DNA from: Jackrogersella multiformis
Lineage: Eukaryota; Ascomycota; Sordariomycetes; Xylariales; Hypoxylaceae
Direction: 5' to 3'
Assembly (NCBI GenBank): GCA_902806575.1
Contig: CADCXD010000010.1
Span: 1,488,001 to 1,552,000 of the forward strand
Length of the DNA: 64,000 nucleotides
In this document: in pieces, positions 11,870 to 23,736 of the stretch
Position numbering within the stretch: the stretch's first letter is position 1
How the letters are laid out: the number at the start of each line of letters is the position of its first letter
The notes under the pieces: model-generated
The model's input: only the letters and a program-made list of their open reading frames with translations
What the model was told of the DNA's origin: nothing
The model's database searches: none
Made by a program: the position numbers and the translations under genes

Positions 11870-13186
11870 CTACAAGAGAAACGTCACGCTCCGCTTCTCC
11901 AGCCCGGGCCGCGCCCTCCGCGGCTGCACGACGTTGCTCGGCGCGTCCGCGGGGCTCAGGTCGAAGTACCCGGCCTTGCTAGTCCTGCGCACGCCCACGG
12001 CCGCCGCGTTCCCGTGCTCCGACACCGTGCCCAGCGCGCAGGGGAGGTCGAAGTATCCCCTGTCCCTGTCCCTGGCGCCGAACCTAGGCGCGCGCGACGC
12101 GGGGCTCTGGGCCAGGGGGCTGCCGCGGGGCTCGAGCGTGTAGTACTGGCCGTCGTCGTGCTCGTCGGCGTAGGGCGACTCCTCGGGCCCCACCTCGTTG
12201 CTGAGGCCCGACCGCCGCATCTCGTTCTGGAAGCTGGTCTTGGGCTGCGTCATGATGAGGCCTGTGTCGCGGATCATGCGGTGCGACGCCGACCGCTTCA
12301 TCCCGGGCCGCGCGCCGCCGTGCGTCCAGTTGAGCTGCCGCGTGTGCGCGCGGTCCAGCTTCTCGTAGTGCCAGGCCGCGTTGGGGTCGCTGTTGACGGG
12401 GGTGCGCGACGGCGAAGGGTCGGACTTGGAGTGCGGCCGGTTGCGCCGCTGCTGCGTGCTGCCCCTGAGGTCTCGCCTCTCGAGGCCCATGTGTTTCTCC
12501 CACCACACCTTCTCTTTAGCGCCGCACTTGGCCACGTCGCAGAGCGCCTCCTCGACGACCTGCTCTTGCTTCGGGGAGAGCTCGATGGAGCCGTCGTGGG
12601 CCGCGAGGTCGACCAGCGCCGCGGCATCGCTCGCGTCGCGCTCCTTCTTGGCGGGGTTCGATCGGAGCCCGCTTGAGTCGAGCTTGAATACGATGAGGTC
12701 GGTGAGGGAGATGTACGGGATGTTGTCCTGTGATATATCTTGGACCCTCACGGCAGACTCTGGAAGGTAAGGGGACTGTGCTAGTTAGCTAACTGAATGG
12801 TTGTATGTCGGGACTATGCAGAGCTTACAAGCCATTCGGGACTAATGTCGATTCGAATTTCATGACCATTGGGACACCTATAGAAGAGAGCCTGCGAGCG
12901 TTGGAAGAACGGCGAATCTGGTCGCTCTAGCAGTCGCTTCTTCAACGAACTTGGCGATGTCGAGATATTCGTTATGAAGTTGATGTTCTTTAAGAGCAAC
13001 ATTAGCTTACGTCCATGGAGGTTGTGCAGTAAAGTGCCTCACATCTGTTGAGCGGTATTCGGGAAGGTAATGCCATAACGCCAGCCCACCGATCACCGAG
13101 AGCCTCGCGTGTCTGAGGCCTTGGATTTCCTTGACGTTTTGAATAACGTCACAAGCAGCACGCTCGAGTTCCTCGAATCGAGACAT
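11870..13186 (-). CDS. Nucleotidyltransferase-like fungal protein, unknown role
   Basis: Exons 13186-13043, 12987-12829 and 12775-11870 give 402 residues; the introns (55 and 53 bp) join in phase 0. The N-terminal 150 residues look like a minimal nucleotidyltransferase fold: IGGLALWHYLPEYRSTD, then NINFIT, then a GHEIRIDI strand. In active enzymes of this fold the second block normally carries D-h-D carboxylates; here it reads N-I-N, so the protein may bind nucleotide without catalysis or may be inactive. The C-terminal 250 residues are low-complexity, charged and probably disordered, with two GYFDL repeats. I recall similar proteins in other filamentous fungi but know no function. The third exon is much more GC-rich than its surroundings. 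Confidence 0.75.
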
Positions 13187-14864
13187 GTTTCTTATTTATG
13201 TCGGCCAGTGGAACCTTGATGGGAGAAGATGAGAAGGTCGGACTTTTGGCGGAAGTTCACGTCAGTAGCCAGTATGCCGTTGATGAAGGTGTATAGTGGA
13301 TGAGGGCCAGAATAAAGTTGGGACTGGTGAAGTGTTGATGATGTCTTGTCGATCTCATAGAGGCGAGAACACCTACCACTTTATACAACTCGGGTTATAC
13401 TGGAGATCGTCTTGTGACTCGGAGAGTAGAGAATAGATAAGGAAATTGTTGGTGATAGCAGTATCGATCCTAAATGTACTCTTCGAACAAGGAGCATCGA
13501 AGCTTCACGACTCGCAAGTTATACATAGACCCCACAATGCTGTGACTAGCTGGTTTGAAATCATCGAGCTAGAACTCCTAGAGCAGGACGCAGGCAGGAA
13601 GTCATAACAACACCAGGATATGAAACTTTAGGGCATCGTTTGGAGAAGACGTAGCGGCGGATAACAGGGACGCGGGACCATAGTTTGTGGATCGACTGCC
13701 GGTAGTTATCTTAGCTAGATGTGTCAATCTTGCGCCACGTCGTTTAATGTTTCCAGCATGTAGGAGCAGCCACTTGACCGCCACCTCTTCCCATCCTGGT
13801 TCTCATGACTCGGGTGAGTAATGACTGCAATCAAAACCACTGTGGGAGCTTGGGAAAGGTCTAGACAACCCAGGTCCGCTTTTTGACTATGGATAACAAG
13901 AGCTCATTACCTGGGGTCGTGGGGTGGCCGATTGGTAGCTCAATTCATCTGTGGATGATACCTAGGTATAGCTACCCATGGTCAGTAGCTGTCTTGTTAC
14001 TTAGTTGACCAGAAACTTGAGACCAAATTATGAGTATTATGAGTATCTAAGCTCAAGAAAATGCCTAGGCTCAAGATACTCTCAAGGTGATAGTCTAATG
14101 GAGTACGTAATATTAAGCTCTATTCAACTAATTATTAATGAAATCTCTCTTTGAAGAGTTTATATACCTAGAATTATCTTGGTACTGTAGCTACCTTGGT
14201 CGTTTGTTCGAGCTTCAATATTTCAATGTGGAGTAGGTAATTATAGGGGGGTGGGGATGATTTACGGGGACTCCCCAGGAAACCCGTTGACTAGACTGAA
14301 CTCTATTGTCTAGAATCCAAGATTCATAATCCCTTAGGAAACTCTTGCCGATGTCTTACGTGGACTCAGAGTAAGTCTAGTCAATGCATTAACCGAGTCA
14401 TCCCCCCTATTCGAATCCACTTACCCCTTATTATACCTAAGTAGGTTACTTACCCAGGTAAGTACATAACCATAACCTTGCTACCAAGAATTAGTACTCG
14501 GCTTAGGCAGTCTTCATTTACTTGATTCAGCATCCAACTTCAGCACTCGTTAGAGGCATCTAGTTTCACGTAGTTGAGAATACTCCTTGTATTTGTATAG
14601 GTAGCACTTATTTATGAGCCTGCTACCGTGCCTACTTCCACCCTTTCAAAGGCATTCCGCGTACTTTCGTAAAATTGTAGATAACTCCCAGCCAATTCGA
14701 TAGTGTTCCTTAACCTGAACTGAATTGCTCCAATGCTTATTCCTAGTCCTCAACTCCAGCCCCTCAAATCATGTTTACCCTGTTCCTCTAGAACTAAGTA
14801 GAATGCCAACCTACACAAAAAGGCATTTTTCTGCAAGAGAATATGTAATGTCGCCGGCTAGGTA
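13187..14864. other. Intergenic region
   Basis: No supported gene. The frame at 13784-13602 (minus) is short and unlike known proteins. Several scattered CCTAGGTA/TAGGTACC motifs occur, for example near 13970 and 14440. Confidence 0.5.
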
Positions 14865-15056
14865 TTATACCAAAGGCGGCCCTTCCCTCAAAATATCACC
14901 AATGGATATGATCGTATCAACTGTCCCATCCGAACTCGTATGCCACCGCATTCGTCTTGGTCCAAATATTTCCACCTCTTCAGATAAAGACTTGCGCATC
15001 TCGTGCGGCCTCATGTGGGGTGACACACGAACCGATAACTCCTGCGAGTCACTCAT
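14865..15056 (-). CDS. Possible small gene or exon downstream of the Atg7 gene
   Basis: From the ATG at 15056 a 63-residue frame with coding-like composition (VEIFGPRRMRWHTSSDGT; TIISIGDIL) ends at 14865. The frame is open upstream of the ATG back to about 15145, only some 35 bp beyond the Atg7 stop on the same strand, and that extension is Trp- and Arg-rich (RFKFWKWHRWAKVRW). A possible 40-bp intron (GTATAA to TTGCAG) just before the stop would extend the frame by about 28 residues. A plus-strand frame also spans the region. I recognise no family. Confidence 0.3.
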   Translation of the reverse strand: MSDSQELSVRVSPHMRPHEMRKSLSEEVEIFGPRRMRWHTSSDGTVDTIISIGDILREGPPLV

Positions 15057-15179
15057 TGTTGTTGACCTATCATTCCATCTGACCTTAGCCCACCGGTGCC
15101 ACTTCCAGAACTTGAAGCGGGCGACACATGTTTTCCTTAGGCGGCTACGGCGGTCGCGGTGGATGCGAAGGAGAAGGTT

Positions 15180-17455
15180 CTATACGAGAACTCCTTCGTC
15201 ATCGCCATCCTTTTCGGCGTCCTCCTCTTCATCCCAGTCTACCTCGCCAGCCATTTCTTCGGCCTTTTTTTGAACTTCGGCCAGACCGCTCAGTTCAGCT
15301 ACGTATTCCTTATCTTCAAGAGCACGCTTCAAAAAGTCCCAACCTTGAGTCCTGTATGCCGAAAGGATTGGCTTGCTGCATGCACTGCAGCATGGGTACG
15401 AATGGCCTTTGATGGTGAGATTCTGGAACTTGTTCAAAAATCCACGAATCTGGTGCGGTACTATGCCAAGAGCATATTCATCGTTGGGATCGTTTTGGAA
15501 AGTTCCTGAAGAAGTACTGGTTGTGGGGGCTGGCGCGTGCTGGCCTAGGGGGTGCTGTAGAAGACTCATCAAGAGCTCGACAAGAAGAGCCGACGCGATA
15601 GCAGCTATACCAGGTCGTGTGACCGTGCACTGCTGGTCGAGAGTCAAGTCCTTCTGCGACTAATCTGATGTTAGCTCGGCAACGTAATTGCAAATAAGTG
15701 ACTTACGTCTCCAGGTGCCACTACGTCGTTGCAGAAGTAACACCCCAGTGTATCTTCGCTGCCGTCTGTAGGTTCCGCACCATGTCTCATGACCACGTAA
15801 GTATCGAATCCGAGAGCCGCATTCATGACTATCTTTCCTGCCGCTTTACCCATCACAGTAGGGAGCCATCTCGATTCTCTGCTATCCATGAGGAGGAAAA
15901 TCGCGTCATGCTCATCGATCAGGGACTTCAGTTTCTCGAAGTCTCCCTGCGTGTTTTCTACTATGGGATGACCCAGCATCGGGACCGAAAGAACATGGCC
16001 CTCACTGTCTACGCCTGGATAAATCTCCTTGAGAACCTCTGCCGCCCGGGTCGCCTTTGGAGCTCCTCCCTTCAAGCAGTCGTTGTAAGTGAACAACGGC
16101 TGCCTCACCGGATTTGAGAAGGATACCGCGCCGTAGTCGACAAATGTGATCTTACGCACACCCCACCCCATCAGGTTCCTTGAAATGTAGCTGCCGAGTG
16201 TCCCAGCGCCGAGGAGAAGACATTTGGTATTCTTGATGATATCGAGATCAAGATCTGGGGAGATCCGCCACTTCATCAGTTTGAGGTTGAGGTCAACTGA
16301 TTGATCAGCTAGTCGAGTAGGATCCATGGACTCCGCCAGACTGACGGACCTCGCCATCAGTTTCCCAGCCGGGTTTCGCTCCCAACCCGTAGCCTTTGGC
16401 ATTTCGGTCGTTTCGATGGTCTCCACGGGATCCATGGCAAGTGGTAGGACTACGCTACGAGCTTCGTGTCTGCGTGATTGGATGTCTCGATAACAAAGAA
16501 TTTGGACATTGGTTAGGTGGAACCGCTGTCTCACTAGTACCAAGAGATTTCTAAGAGGCCATGCTGGATGCTCGTCGTATGTAGATGGGTCAACGAACGC
16601 TACGTATTTGTCCTCCTCGGGAACGCCGCGGAAGAAACCGGTCTCGAACTCGCGCAGGGAGCCGACTTCCCATTTGTATCCAATCTCGTCCGCTGAAGTT
16701 TCGAAAGGGGGCTGTACGTGGGTTGATCTTCTGCCTTGAATCTTTTTGGCGAGGAAGAAGCCATGCTCTCTATTGTCGACAGTGTAGCGCCAAGTTCCTA
16801 TGCGGTCGACCAAGGCGGTAGCCTCTTCCGGGGTAAAACGAAGAATATCTCCCGTTCGTTTCCACTGTGGATCAGAATGCAGAGTTGGGAACCCGAACCA
16901 GTAAGTCATTCGGTACTTCTTGAGGTCTGCATAGGAGAGTATAACGTAATGAGAGAGGAGTGAAGGAACGGAGTATATGGTTCCATCCTTGATTGCATCC
17001 CATATCTATACACCTGTTTATTAGCTCTGGCATGATAGATAGGTTCTCAACTTGAATAGGAGATACAGACCTGGCGTGCAGCCTTGTGGATCATCTCAGT
17101 TTTATCTACTTGCTTAAAGGCGTCCAAAGTATTTGTGTTTCTAATGATGCCCTCGGCTCTCACAGAATTCAGCGGCACACTGTGGACTATGTGATTAGCG
17201 AGGGCAACAAAATGAAAACTCTGGGTAAGGGATATGGAATGAAATGCGAACATACTGATTACTAGTGAGTGCGCTAGCTAATACCTGCATTCTCACGCTG
17301 TCATCTGGAGCTGTGCCGGGGCGAGGCTCGTAGAGGCCTAAGACTGGCCGTGCTGAGTCGCTGAGCTTGTCATGGTCCAGCTTTGAAGCGAACAAGGCCG
17401 AATAAAATGGTAGTTCAATCTCAGACGCGAATGGCGCAAACTTGAGTGCCGCCAT
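15180..17455 (-). CDS. ATG7: Autophagy E1-like enzyme Atg7
   Basis: Exons 17455-17256, 17179-17071, 17005-15707 and 15659-15180 encode 695 residues, close to the usual fungal length. Atg7 activates Atg8 and Atg12 with ATP and passes them to Atg3 and Atg10, in the cytosol. The N-terminal half starts MAALKFAPF and carries the substrate-recruiting region with MTYWFGFPTLHS. The adenylation domain has GAGTLGSYISRN at about residue 370 and KITFVDYGAVS. CYFCNDV and CCSAC supply zinc-ligand cysteines. The catalytic Cys is in DQQCTVTRPG at about residue 547. The tail is acidic (DWDEEEDAEKDGDDE), as in other fungal Atg7 proteins. The intron 2 donor is GTCTGT, a weak variant. The dCMP deaminase gene starts about 1 kb away in the opposite direction. 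Confidence 0.95.
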
Positions 17456-18493
17456 GTCGCCGGAGTAATGATCGGCAATGAAGTAAGAGGTAATAAATAC
17501 CTAAGTAGATTGATGCCAAAGTTGTGCTTAATCTACGTCGCAGGAATTTGATTATCTATTATCTTTGAGTAATCGATCGTCGATGAAGAATGATGTATCA
17601 GATATGACGCGTTAAAAAGAAATAAAATAAGAATTGTAAGTAGAAATTTAATTGTTTGGCGTTGTTGACATCCCATACAAAAGGATATACGAGGAAGGAG
17701 GGGCAGGTGAAGTTGATCAGCTTTAATTGAAGTTGGTGAGAGCGGGGCGGTGATTTTGATTGTAAGGTGGGTTGGAGCTTCTAAGGGATGACCATATGAC
17801 GAAGTTGATGGATATACAACTCAACTCTTTAACTTCGGTGGAATCTTAAGCCAGTACCCGGTATTTAAATCAAAAAGAAATAAAAAGAAATGTGCAGCTT
17901 TGCTTTATTTTTATATACTAGGTGTTGTCTAGGAGGTGCATGTGTGTGTATCATAACTTATTAATTATTAGGCACTAGGGTCACATGTCCATATCCTAAG
18001 AGTCACGACGTGACCACAAGGCAGTGAGATGTTGCTGATTTATAAAAAGGAAGCTGGCATGATCCCGCGCGAACGGATTCTTAATGTAGGGTAGGGCTGC
18101 AACACCGAGGTCTCCGCTGACGTGACTTCCCAGCCTACCAGCCTACCAATCTGCCAGGGGCACCTGAGAGATGAACACAGGACGGATAACTGCAGGCGCC
18201 CCTTCTAGGCTTCTCTTGGCACTGTATCTTCATGGTGTTGCAAACGGAGTTTATATACTGAAGGCAAGTACGAACTTGTACACATTTGGTATCCGACATT
18301 CACAAAAGCATTACGTAATTGTTCGGTTAAGTCTCGGTAGTGGTTTTTCCTTTTTCGACAAGACGCGACGCGTTTTGCACACAATCAAGGAGATTTATTT
18401 AACTATAGCAACAGAAATCTTGCAAGAAAAATCAAGTCCTCTACTATTGTGATCTAGAATTTAACTATAAATTATAGCTGTCTTTTCCAGAAA
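17456..18493. other. Shared upstream region of the Atg7 and dCMP deaminase genes
   Basis: About 1 kb separates two divergently transcribed genes, so it should hold both promoters. It contains A-rich runs (AAAAAGAAATAAAAAGAAAT near 17872) and no convincing gene. The frame at 18171-18452 (plus) looks random in composition. Confidence 0.5.
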
Positions 18494-19721
18494 ATGCTCA
18501 TTGGAATTTGCGGCGGTAGAGTTCCCAATCTTATTTAGCTCCCTCCCCCCCTTTCTCCTTTTTATCATGAAGGACCTCTCACTTACACCAATTTCTAGCG
18601 AAATGCGCCGGTAAGAGCACAGTAGCTCAGTACCTGATAGATCACCATAACTTCAAGAAGTTATACTTAGAGATATCACCACCTGCAAGAAATACTTCTC
18701 CAGACATATCCGACTTCGAGGCAGATTCAGCTATCGCTAATGTCGCCAAGACAAGTCTCCCTTTAAATTTAAAGCAGGCGTCTACATCTCACACATTCCG
18801 AACGACTACGGCACTTCTAGACTTCGTAACGAAGCACTGGCTCTCTCGGTGGGTCACAACGGATATCCACGACGAAACCGTCCTGGAGACCCTTAGCAGA
18901 CGGCCGTTCTTCATCTTAATCAGCGTCGATGCGCCGCTGACCGTACGCTGGCGGCGCTACCAGCAACGATCCAGCAAGCAGCAAGAGACCGAACATCGAG
19001 ATCCTATTAGCCTCGAGGAGTTTGTAAATCAGTCCGACCAGCATCTGTACGATGCCTCCTCCGGCGTCCTGCCGCTCATGTCGCGGGCCGCGATCCGGCT
19101 GCTGAACACGTCATCGGACCTGGCCCACCTGTATGCCACATTAGGCAAGCTGGACCTGACGAACCCCGACCGCCTGCGCCCTAGCTGGGATAGCTATTTC
19201 ATGTCGCTAGCGTCTCTGGCGGCGCATAGGTGCAACTGCATGAAGCGGGCCGTAGGTTGTGTGTTAGTGGACTCCAAGCACCACGTCATCAGCACGGGCT
19301 ACAACGGCACGCCGCGGCACCTGTTGAATTGCGGAGAGGGCGGGTGTCCGCGGTGCAACTCGGGCGAGAGCAGCGGAGCGTCACTGTCTACCTGCCTTTG
19401 CCTCCACGCCGAGGAGAATGCGCTGCTAGAAGCCGGCCGCGAGAGGATTCGGGATGGGAGCATCTTGTACTGCAATACGTGTCCGTGCTTGACATGTAGC
19501 ATCAAGATTGTGCAGGTGGGTATCAGTGAGGTAGTGTATAACCAAGGTTATAGCATGGATACAGACACGGCCCAGGTCTTTAGACACGCTGGGATAAAAT
19601 TGAGACAGTTCTCTCCAGTAAGTGCACTCTTAATGGCTTGGGTTATATGGACGAATATATGCTAATCATTATACAGCCAGCTAATGGGCTGATTCATCTA
19701 GAGAAGATGGAGCTTTATTGA
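18494..19721 (+). CDS. DCD1: Deoxycytidylate (dCMP) deaminase
   Basis: Exons 18494-18515, 18599-19617 and 19677-19721 encode 361 residues. The enzyme converts dCMP to dUMP, feeding thymidylate synthesis. The first 22-bp exon gives MLIGICG and joins to AKCAGKSTVAQYLI, a P-loop-like N-terminal module found in fungal Dcd1 proteins. The catalytic domain near residues 190-340 has the zinc-binding set CLHAEENALLEA (His and the proton-shuttle Glu) and NTCPCLTCSIKI (two Cys), plus STGYNGTPRH for substrate binding. An extra Cys-rich insert (NCGEGGCPRC) is typical of the family. The last exon is short and ends HLEKMELY. The second intron starts GTAAGT and ends TTATACAG. Confidence 0.93.
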
Positions 19722-20188
19722 AGTCTGTCATACTGCATAGACAGCCGCCGCACCTCTAAGCTTGTCTGAAGATAGGGTTATGGTCAATAAATCACGATCC
19801 TTAGGTCAGAGAAGGATTGATTAAGAAAGACATTGAAGCACAGCATCGGCGTATCCCATGAACATGCGTAAAATCCAACGCGATTTATCAGGGCTAATTT
19901 GGTATTAGAGAAAATAAGAGTGTTTTAGACTCCATCGAAACTGACATCTCTTCATCAGAGATTGTCGATAAGCGACATGTTAAGCATGAGGCAAAACATG
20001 GCCAACATTCTTGGACCACCGCCAACCTTGGTCCCTAGGTCCTCCCTCGTATACGAAATCAATTGGTCAACGCATCCGCGAAGGACGTATTGCCGAATCG
20101 AAATAGATAACACGTCACTGATGTCTCGTCTCGTCAGTCGTAGCAACCTCATCCCCTAAGACCCCCGACCGTTCTCATTACATGTCGT
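19722..20188. other. Convergent 3' intergenic spacer
   Basis: The spacer lies between the 3' ends of the dCMP deaminase gene and the small membrane-protein gene. No further gene is seen; frames on both strands are short shadows. Confidence 0.5.
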
Positions 20189-20498
20189 TTATGCGTGCAC
20201 GGTGGCCTTCTGGGCCTTTCGCTTCGCGAGACACTTGGATATCCATAAACCAATTAGGCCGGTAGCGACAACGAAGACGATGCAGAACACGACGACGACA
20301 CCAGCCTCTTGTTGCTGTTATCTATTAGTACAACCACTTCCAATTGCAGGTATCACTGTGCCAACATGTTTCCCTGAAGAGGAATCGATGTCAAACTACA
20401 GTGACGGTACAAGGTGTTTCACATACAGCCCAGTTCTCGCGGCGACCGATGCGGCCGAAGCTGTCACCGGCGACAATGGCGTTGCTAATCGCGGGCAT
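20189..20498 (-). CDS. Small single-pass membrane protein, 65 residues
   Basis: Exons 20498-20427 and 20314-20189; the 112-bp intron starts GTATGTG and has a TACTAAT branch site 8 bases before its CAG end. The protein begins MPAISNAIVAGDSFGRIGRR, continues ENWAQQEAG, and then has one strongly hydrophobic helix (VVVVFCIVFVVATGLIGLWI) followed by a basic tail (KCLAKRKAQK), which suggests an N-outside or lumenal orientation. I believe similar short proteins exist in other filamentous fungi but know no function. Each exon alone is too short for a simple ORF search to find it. Confidence 0.65.
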
Positions 20499-22579
20499 AT
20501 TGACGGTCTGCGAAGATGTTTAGTACGAGACAGCAAAGTGTGACAACCACCAAGAGAATCTAATCTACAGAGGTCAATTAGACAAGCCAACTGATTCTGA
20601 GAACACACGTCTTGTCTCCTGAAATCTCCGCGTCGCGATGAAGGTGCCGGCTGAAAAAGGCGCATCTGGTGGTCCATTGGACCCATTCTAGCTACCCATG
20701 GCCCCAGTGAGCTCTTCTAAGTGACAATTGGTGACACAGGACGTGCCGAGACATTTTTCAAGCTTGTGTAGCTGTAGACGAGCTCTCTAGATTCCCAATT
20801 GATAAAAGAAACAATTGATAAAAAGTATGGCTTACCTGTTAGGTGGTTAGGGTGTTGTAGGTGGTATATGGGGTGCAGGACGTTTAACAGATCGCGATGG
20901 TGGAGCTTAACTGTTTGCTTGGCGGTCAGAGAAGCTTAATCTGCGAACAACACAAGCCCTGGGGACAGGATCGAAGGGTGGGATGAGTTCTTCGCAAGGA
21001 CGAGTGAGTTGAGGAAAACAAGAGGAAGCAGAAGAAGACAAGAAAGGTGGGAAAGGTTCGGGTCAAAAAGGAAATAATAATAAGATGAGCATTCGGTGTT
21101 AAACTGGAGACCTGGGAAACAAAAAGCTTGTTCCGGGGCGGGAGAGCTCGGTAAGTGTGCAGCAAGGCAGGTAAGGCCAGGGCGTTTGGACTCTGCGCGA
21201 TTTTGTAGGTGGAGGTTTACAGGCACCGGGGTCACCGGATCCACAAAGTGGGTAGCTGTGTTATTGTAATGCCGCAATTTGGGAAGCCTATGTACCTAGG
21301 TAGGTACTACCTATGTATGGCAGGGAGTGTAATAGTTGAAGTTCTCGAGCAGCTCCAACCTTGGAAGTTGGGGCACGCGATAACAATATTTTTTACCGTG
21401 AAGGATCAATTGGAAATATGTTTATCGCTCACCTCCTTTGAATATCCGTACCTAGGTATTTAAAATAACTCGATCTCGAATTGCTGTACACACCTAAGAA
21501 GCTATCGCGTCACAAAGCAGAGTAATTTTAGCTGAGATTCTGGATTATGGGTTCTGGGTTCTGGATGCTAGATAGGTCGTTCGTTAGGTTATTATCGTAC
21601 CAGGTAGGATTTGAGGAACTTCCCATTGGAATTACAAGATGGAGAAGAGTCGAAGAAATATGTGGGGTCGCTAGGATATGTTTTCGTGCAAGTGCCTGAA
21701 CTGCCCAGGTGCGAAGTGATGTCAGGCTTGTAGACGGTCCGGGCGTAGTACAGTCTGATACGATACTAGCCTGCTCCAGTTTAAAATGACCTAAACCTTT
21801 TTCGTAATGTTATGCGATACACCTAGGTAGGTACCTGATACTAAAAAGAACTAGGTATGCCGAATGCAAGTGGGTATTGTTTACATTTATACAATATAAT
21901 ACTACTTATACATAATAGCTTAATGAACTTGTATGCAAAAAGGATAATGAAATGGGTCTAATTACTACATAGGTATTCATTTCTCATTTGATTATCTTCT
22001 TCGAAGCTTCCAGTTTATGATAGTAAGAAAGTAAGGTAGTAGTAGTAATGAGCGAATTTTCTACTATTTAACACGTGAGGGAGAGAAATAACAATAACGG
22101 TAAGGATGTACAGTATAATTGTACCCTACCTATCTAGGTATATAGTATCAAGATATGAATGAAAACTCCTAAATTCCGGTAAGAGTTAAAGCACAAATTG
22201 ACAAAGGATCACTATTAAATGTACAATAAATTAACCGATGAGTGTTGTGTGGTTTCTAATAACTACTTTTAAGGCTAAAGCTGCTCTTTTTAAATGTCGA
22301 GTCCTATCTCAACTAGTAACTTTATTCAAGATGCCGAGATGATCTTAAACTATGACCTGAAAGTGACTAGCTTCCAGCTCTTATTGGTCACCCTTTTTTG
22401 ATAGTCTGCTATTATATCTTAAGTCTCGAGGTCTATATTATACTTAAGTCTACTGGCCAGAATACCCGGCTCAAAGATTGCTAGTAAGGAACTCGCTTTT
22501 CTATAATGGTAAAATATGTACTAAGTAACCTAGCTTTAACTACCTGGTATAATGCCTACTATTATAGTATATCTAGGTC
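20499..22579. other. Intergenic region, right part AT-rich
   Basis: The left part is the likely promoter and 5' UTR of the 65-residue protein gene. Pyrimidine-rich frames at 20926-21277 are low-complexity shadows. From about 21850 to 22570 the DNA is AT-rich with TA-rich runs and no coding potential, consistent with decayed repeat DNA. CCTAGGTA motifs occur near 21295 and 21825. Confidence 0.5.
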
Positions 22580-23432
22580 GCAGAGGAAATGCACCGAAAA
22601 TATGGTCCAATCCTCCGAAAATCGTTTCTACTGGTTGATCACTATCCTAAAATTGGTGCGTTTTCAAGATTTATAGAGGTAAGCAATGCCGACCCAAGGA
22701 TACCACAAACCTGATGTTGCTCACAACGCACAACAGGAGTTGAGCGTCCAAGTCGAGGAAAATTCGAAAGGCTAAGGATCTTCCCAAGGGGAAGTCAATT
22801 TTTCATGAGATCATTCGTAGCGACATACCAGAGTCTCAGAAGACAACTAGACAATGCTATGGCTATTGTCGTCGCTGGTAGCGAGACTACAGCTTCAATC
22901 CCAGCAGCAATCGTGTATTACTTGCTCAGTGACAAGCCGTTATTTGCTAGGTTAAGAGACGAGCTTGAAACTGCCATAACTGATCGTTACGAACTCCTAT
23001 TACTGGTACCAAAGCTGGACGGACGCACACTCCTGAATGCGATCATACAAGAAGCTATCAGACTTTATCCCGGCGCTACTCACCGGCAGGGTCGTGTATG
23101 TCCCGATGAGGATCTTGTCTACGAAGCCCCACACGACTAGACATATGTCCTCCCGGCCGGCCGGGGGCGTTGGTATGGCAGCTTCAATCCTGAATCGCAA
23201 CCCAGACTATTACGATCGCCTAGACGAATTTCAGCATGAGCGATATCTGGAGAACCCGAAGTTTTTGAAATACCAAATGTCGTTTTCTAAGGGAACGAGG
23301 TAGTGTGTAGCAACCAGCCTTGCTTATCAGGAACTTATGACTTTCACCGCTGGTATCATCCGTCGATACGATCTTTACGATTCGACCAAGAAGGTTCAGA
23401 ATGGCCTGGCATCGGAGCTGTATCAGAGGTAG
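22580..23432 (+). pseudogene. Cytochrome P450 pseudogene
   Basis: Pieces of one P450 appear in order but in different frames. An N-terminal fragment has AEEMHRKYGPILRK near 22580. The I-helix has AIVVAGSETTAS at about 22860, and the K-helix ExxR appears in QEAIRLYPGATHRQ. A frame change follows, then GVGMAASILNRNPDYYDRL and FSKGTR, then a TAG exactly in the heme-binding loop, after which the same frame continues CVATSLAYQELMTFTAGIIRRY. Most of the N-terminal half is missing. The I-helix style (AGSETT) is that of the common fungal CYP65-like class, unlike the two intact P450s further right. The combination of deletion, frameshift and stop shows loss of function. Confidence 0.85.
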
Positions 23433-23736
23433 GTATTTATAGTAAATGGGCCAATGACACTCCAAAGAGGACATTTGATCGTGGAAATGAAGAGTGTTGA
23501 ACTAAGATGTATATATCTATAATGCTATATGTCGTAAATGAAATCCTGCATAGAAGGAAATGGTCGAGTTTATGTTCAACCTGTAATGAATTGGCATATT
23601 TATCGCCCTGTATATGCAATCAAGACGCCGCCGCCTATATTTGCAATCGCCGCATCGCCCGTATTCTAGACTGTAGCTTCGTTCACGACAGAGATTCCTC
23701 CCGTACCTATGCAGGTGGGTATACAACTAAACTTTC

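Noticed and set aside
12014..12676. Plus-strand frame of 220 codons
   Set aside because: Antisense shadow of the GC-rich third exon of the nucleotidyltransferase-like gene; Arg/Val-rich low-complexity product.
14725..15273. Plus-strand frame of 182 codons
   Set aside because: Starts with TTG, and its 3' part is a shadow of the Atg7 C-terminal exon; the minus strand looks more coding-like.
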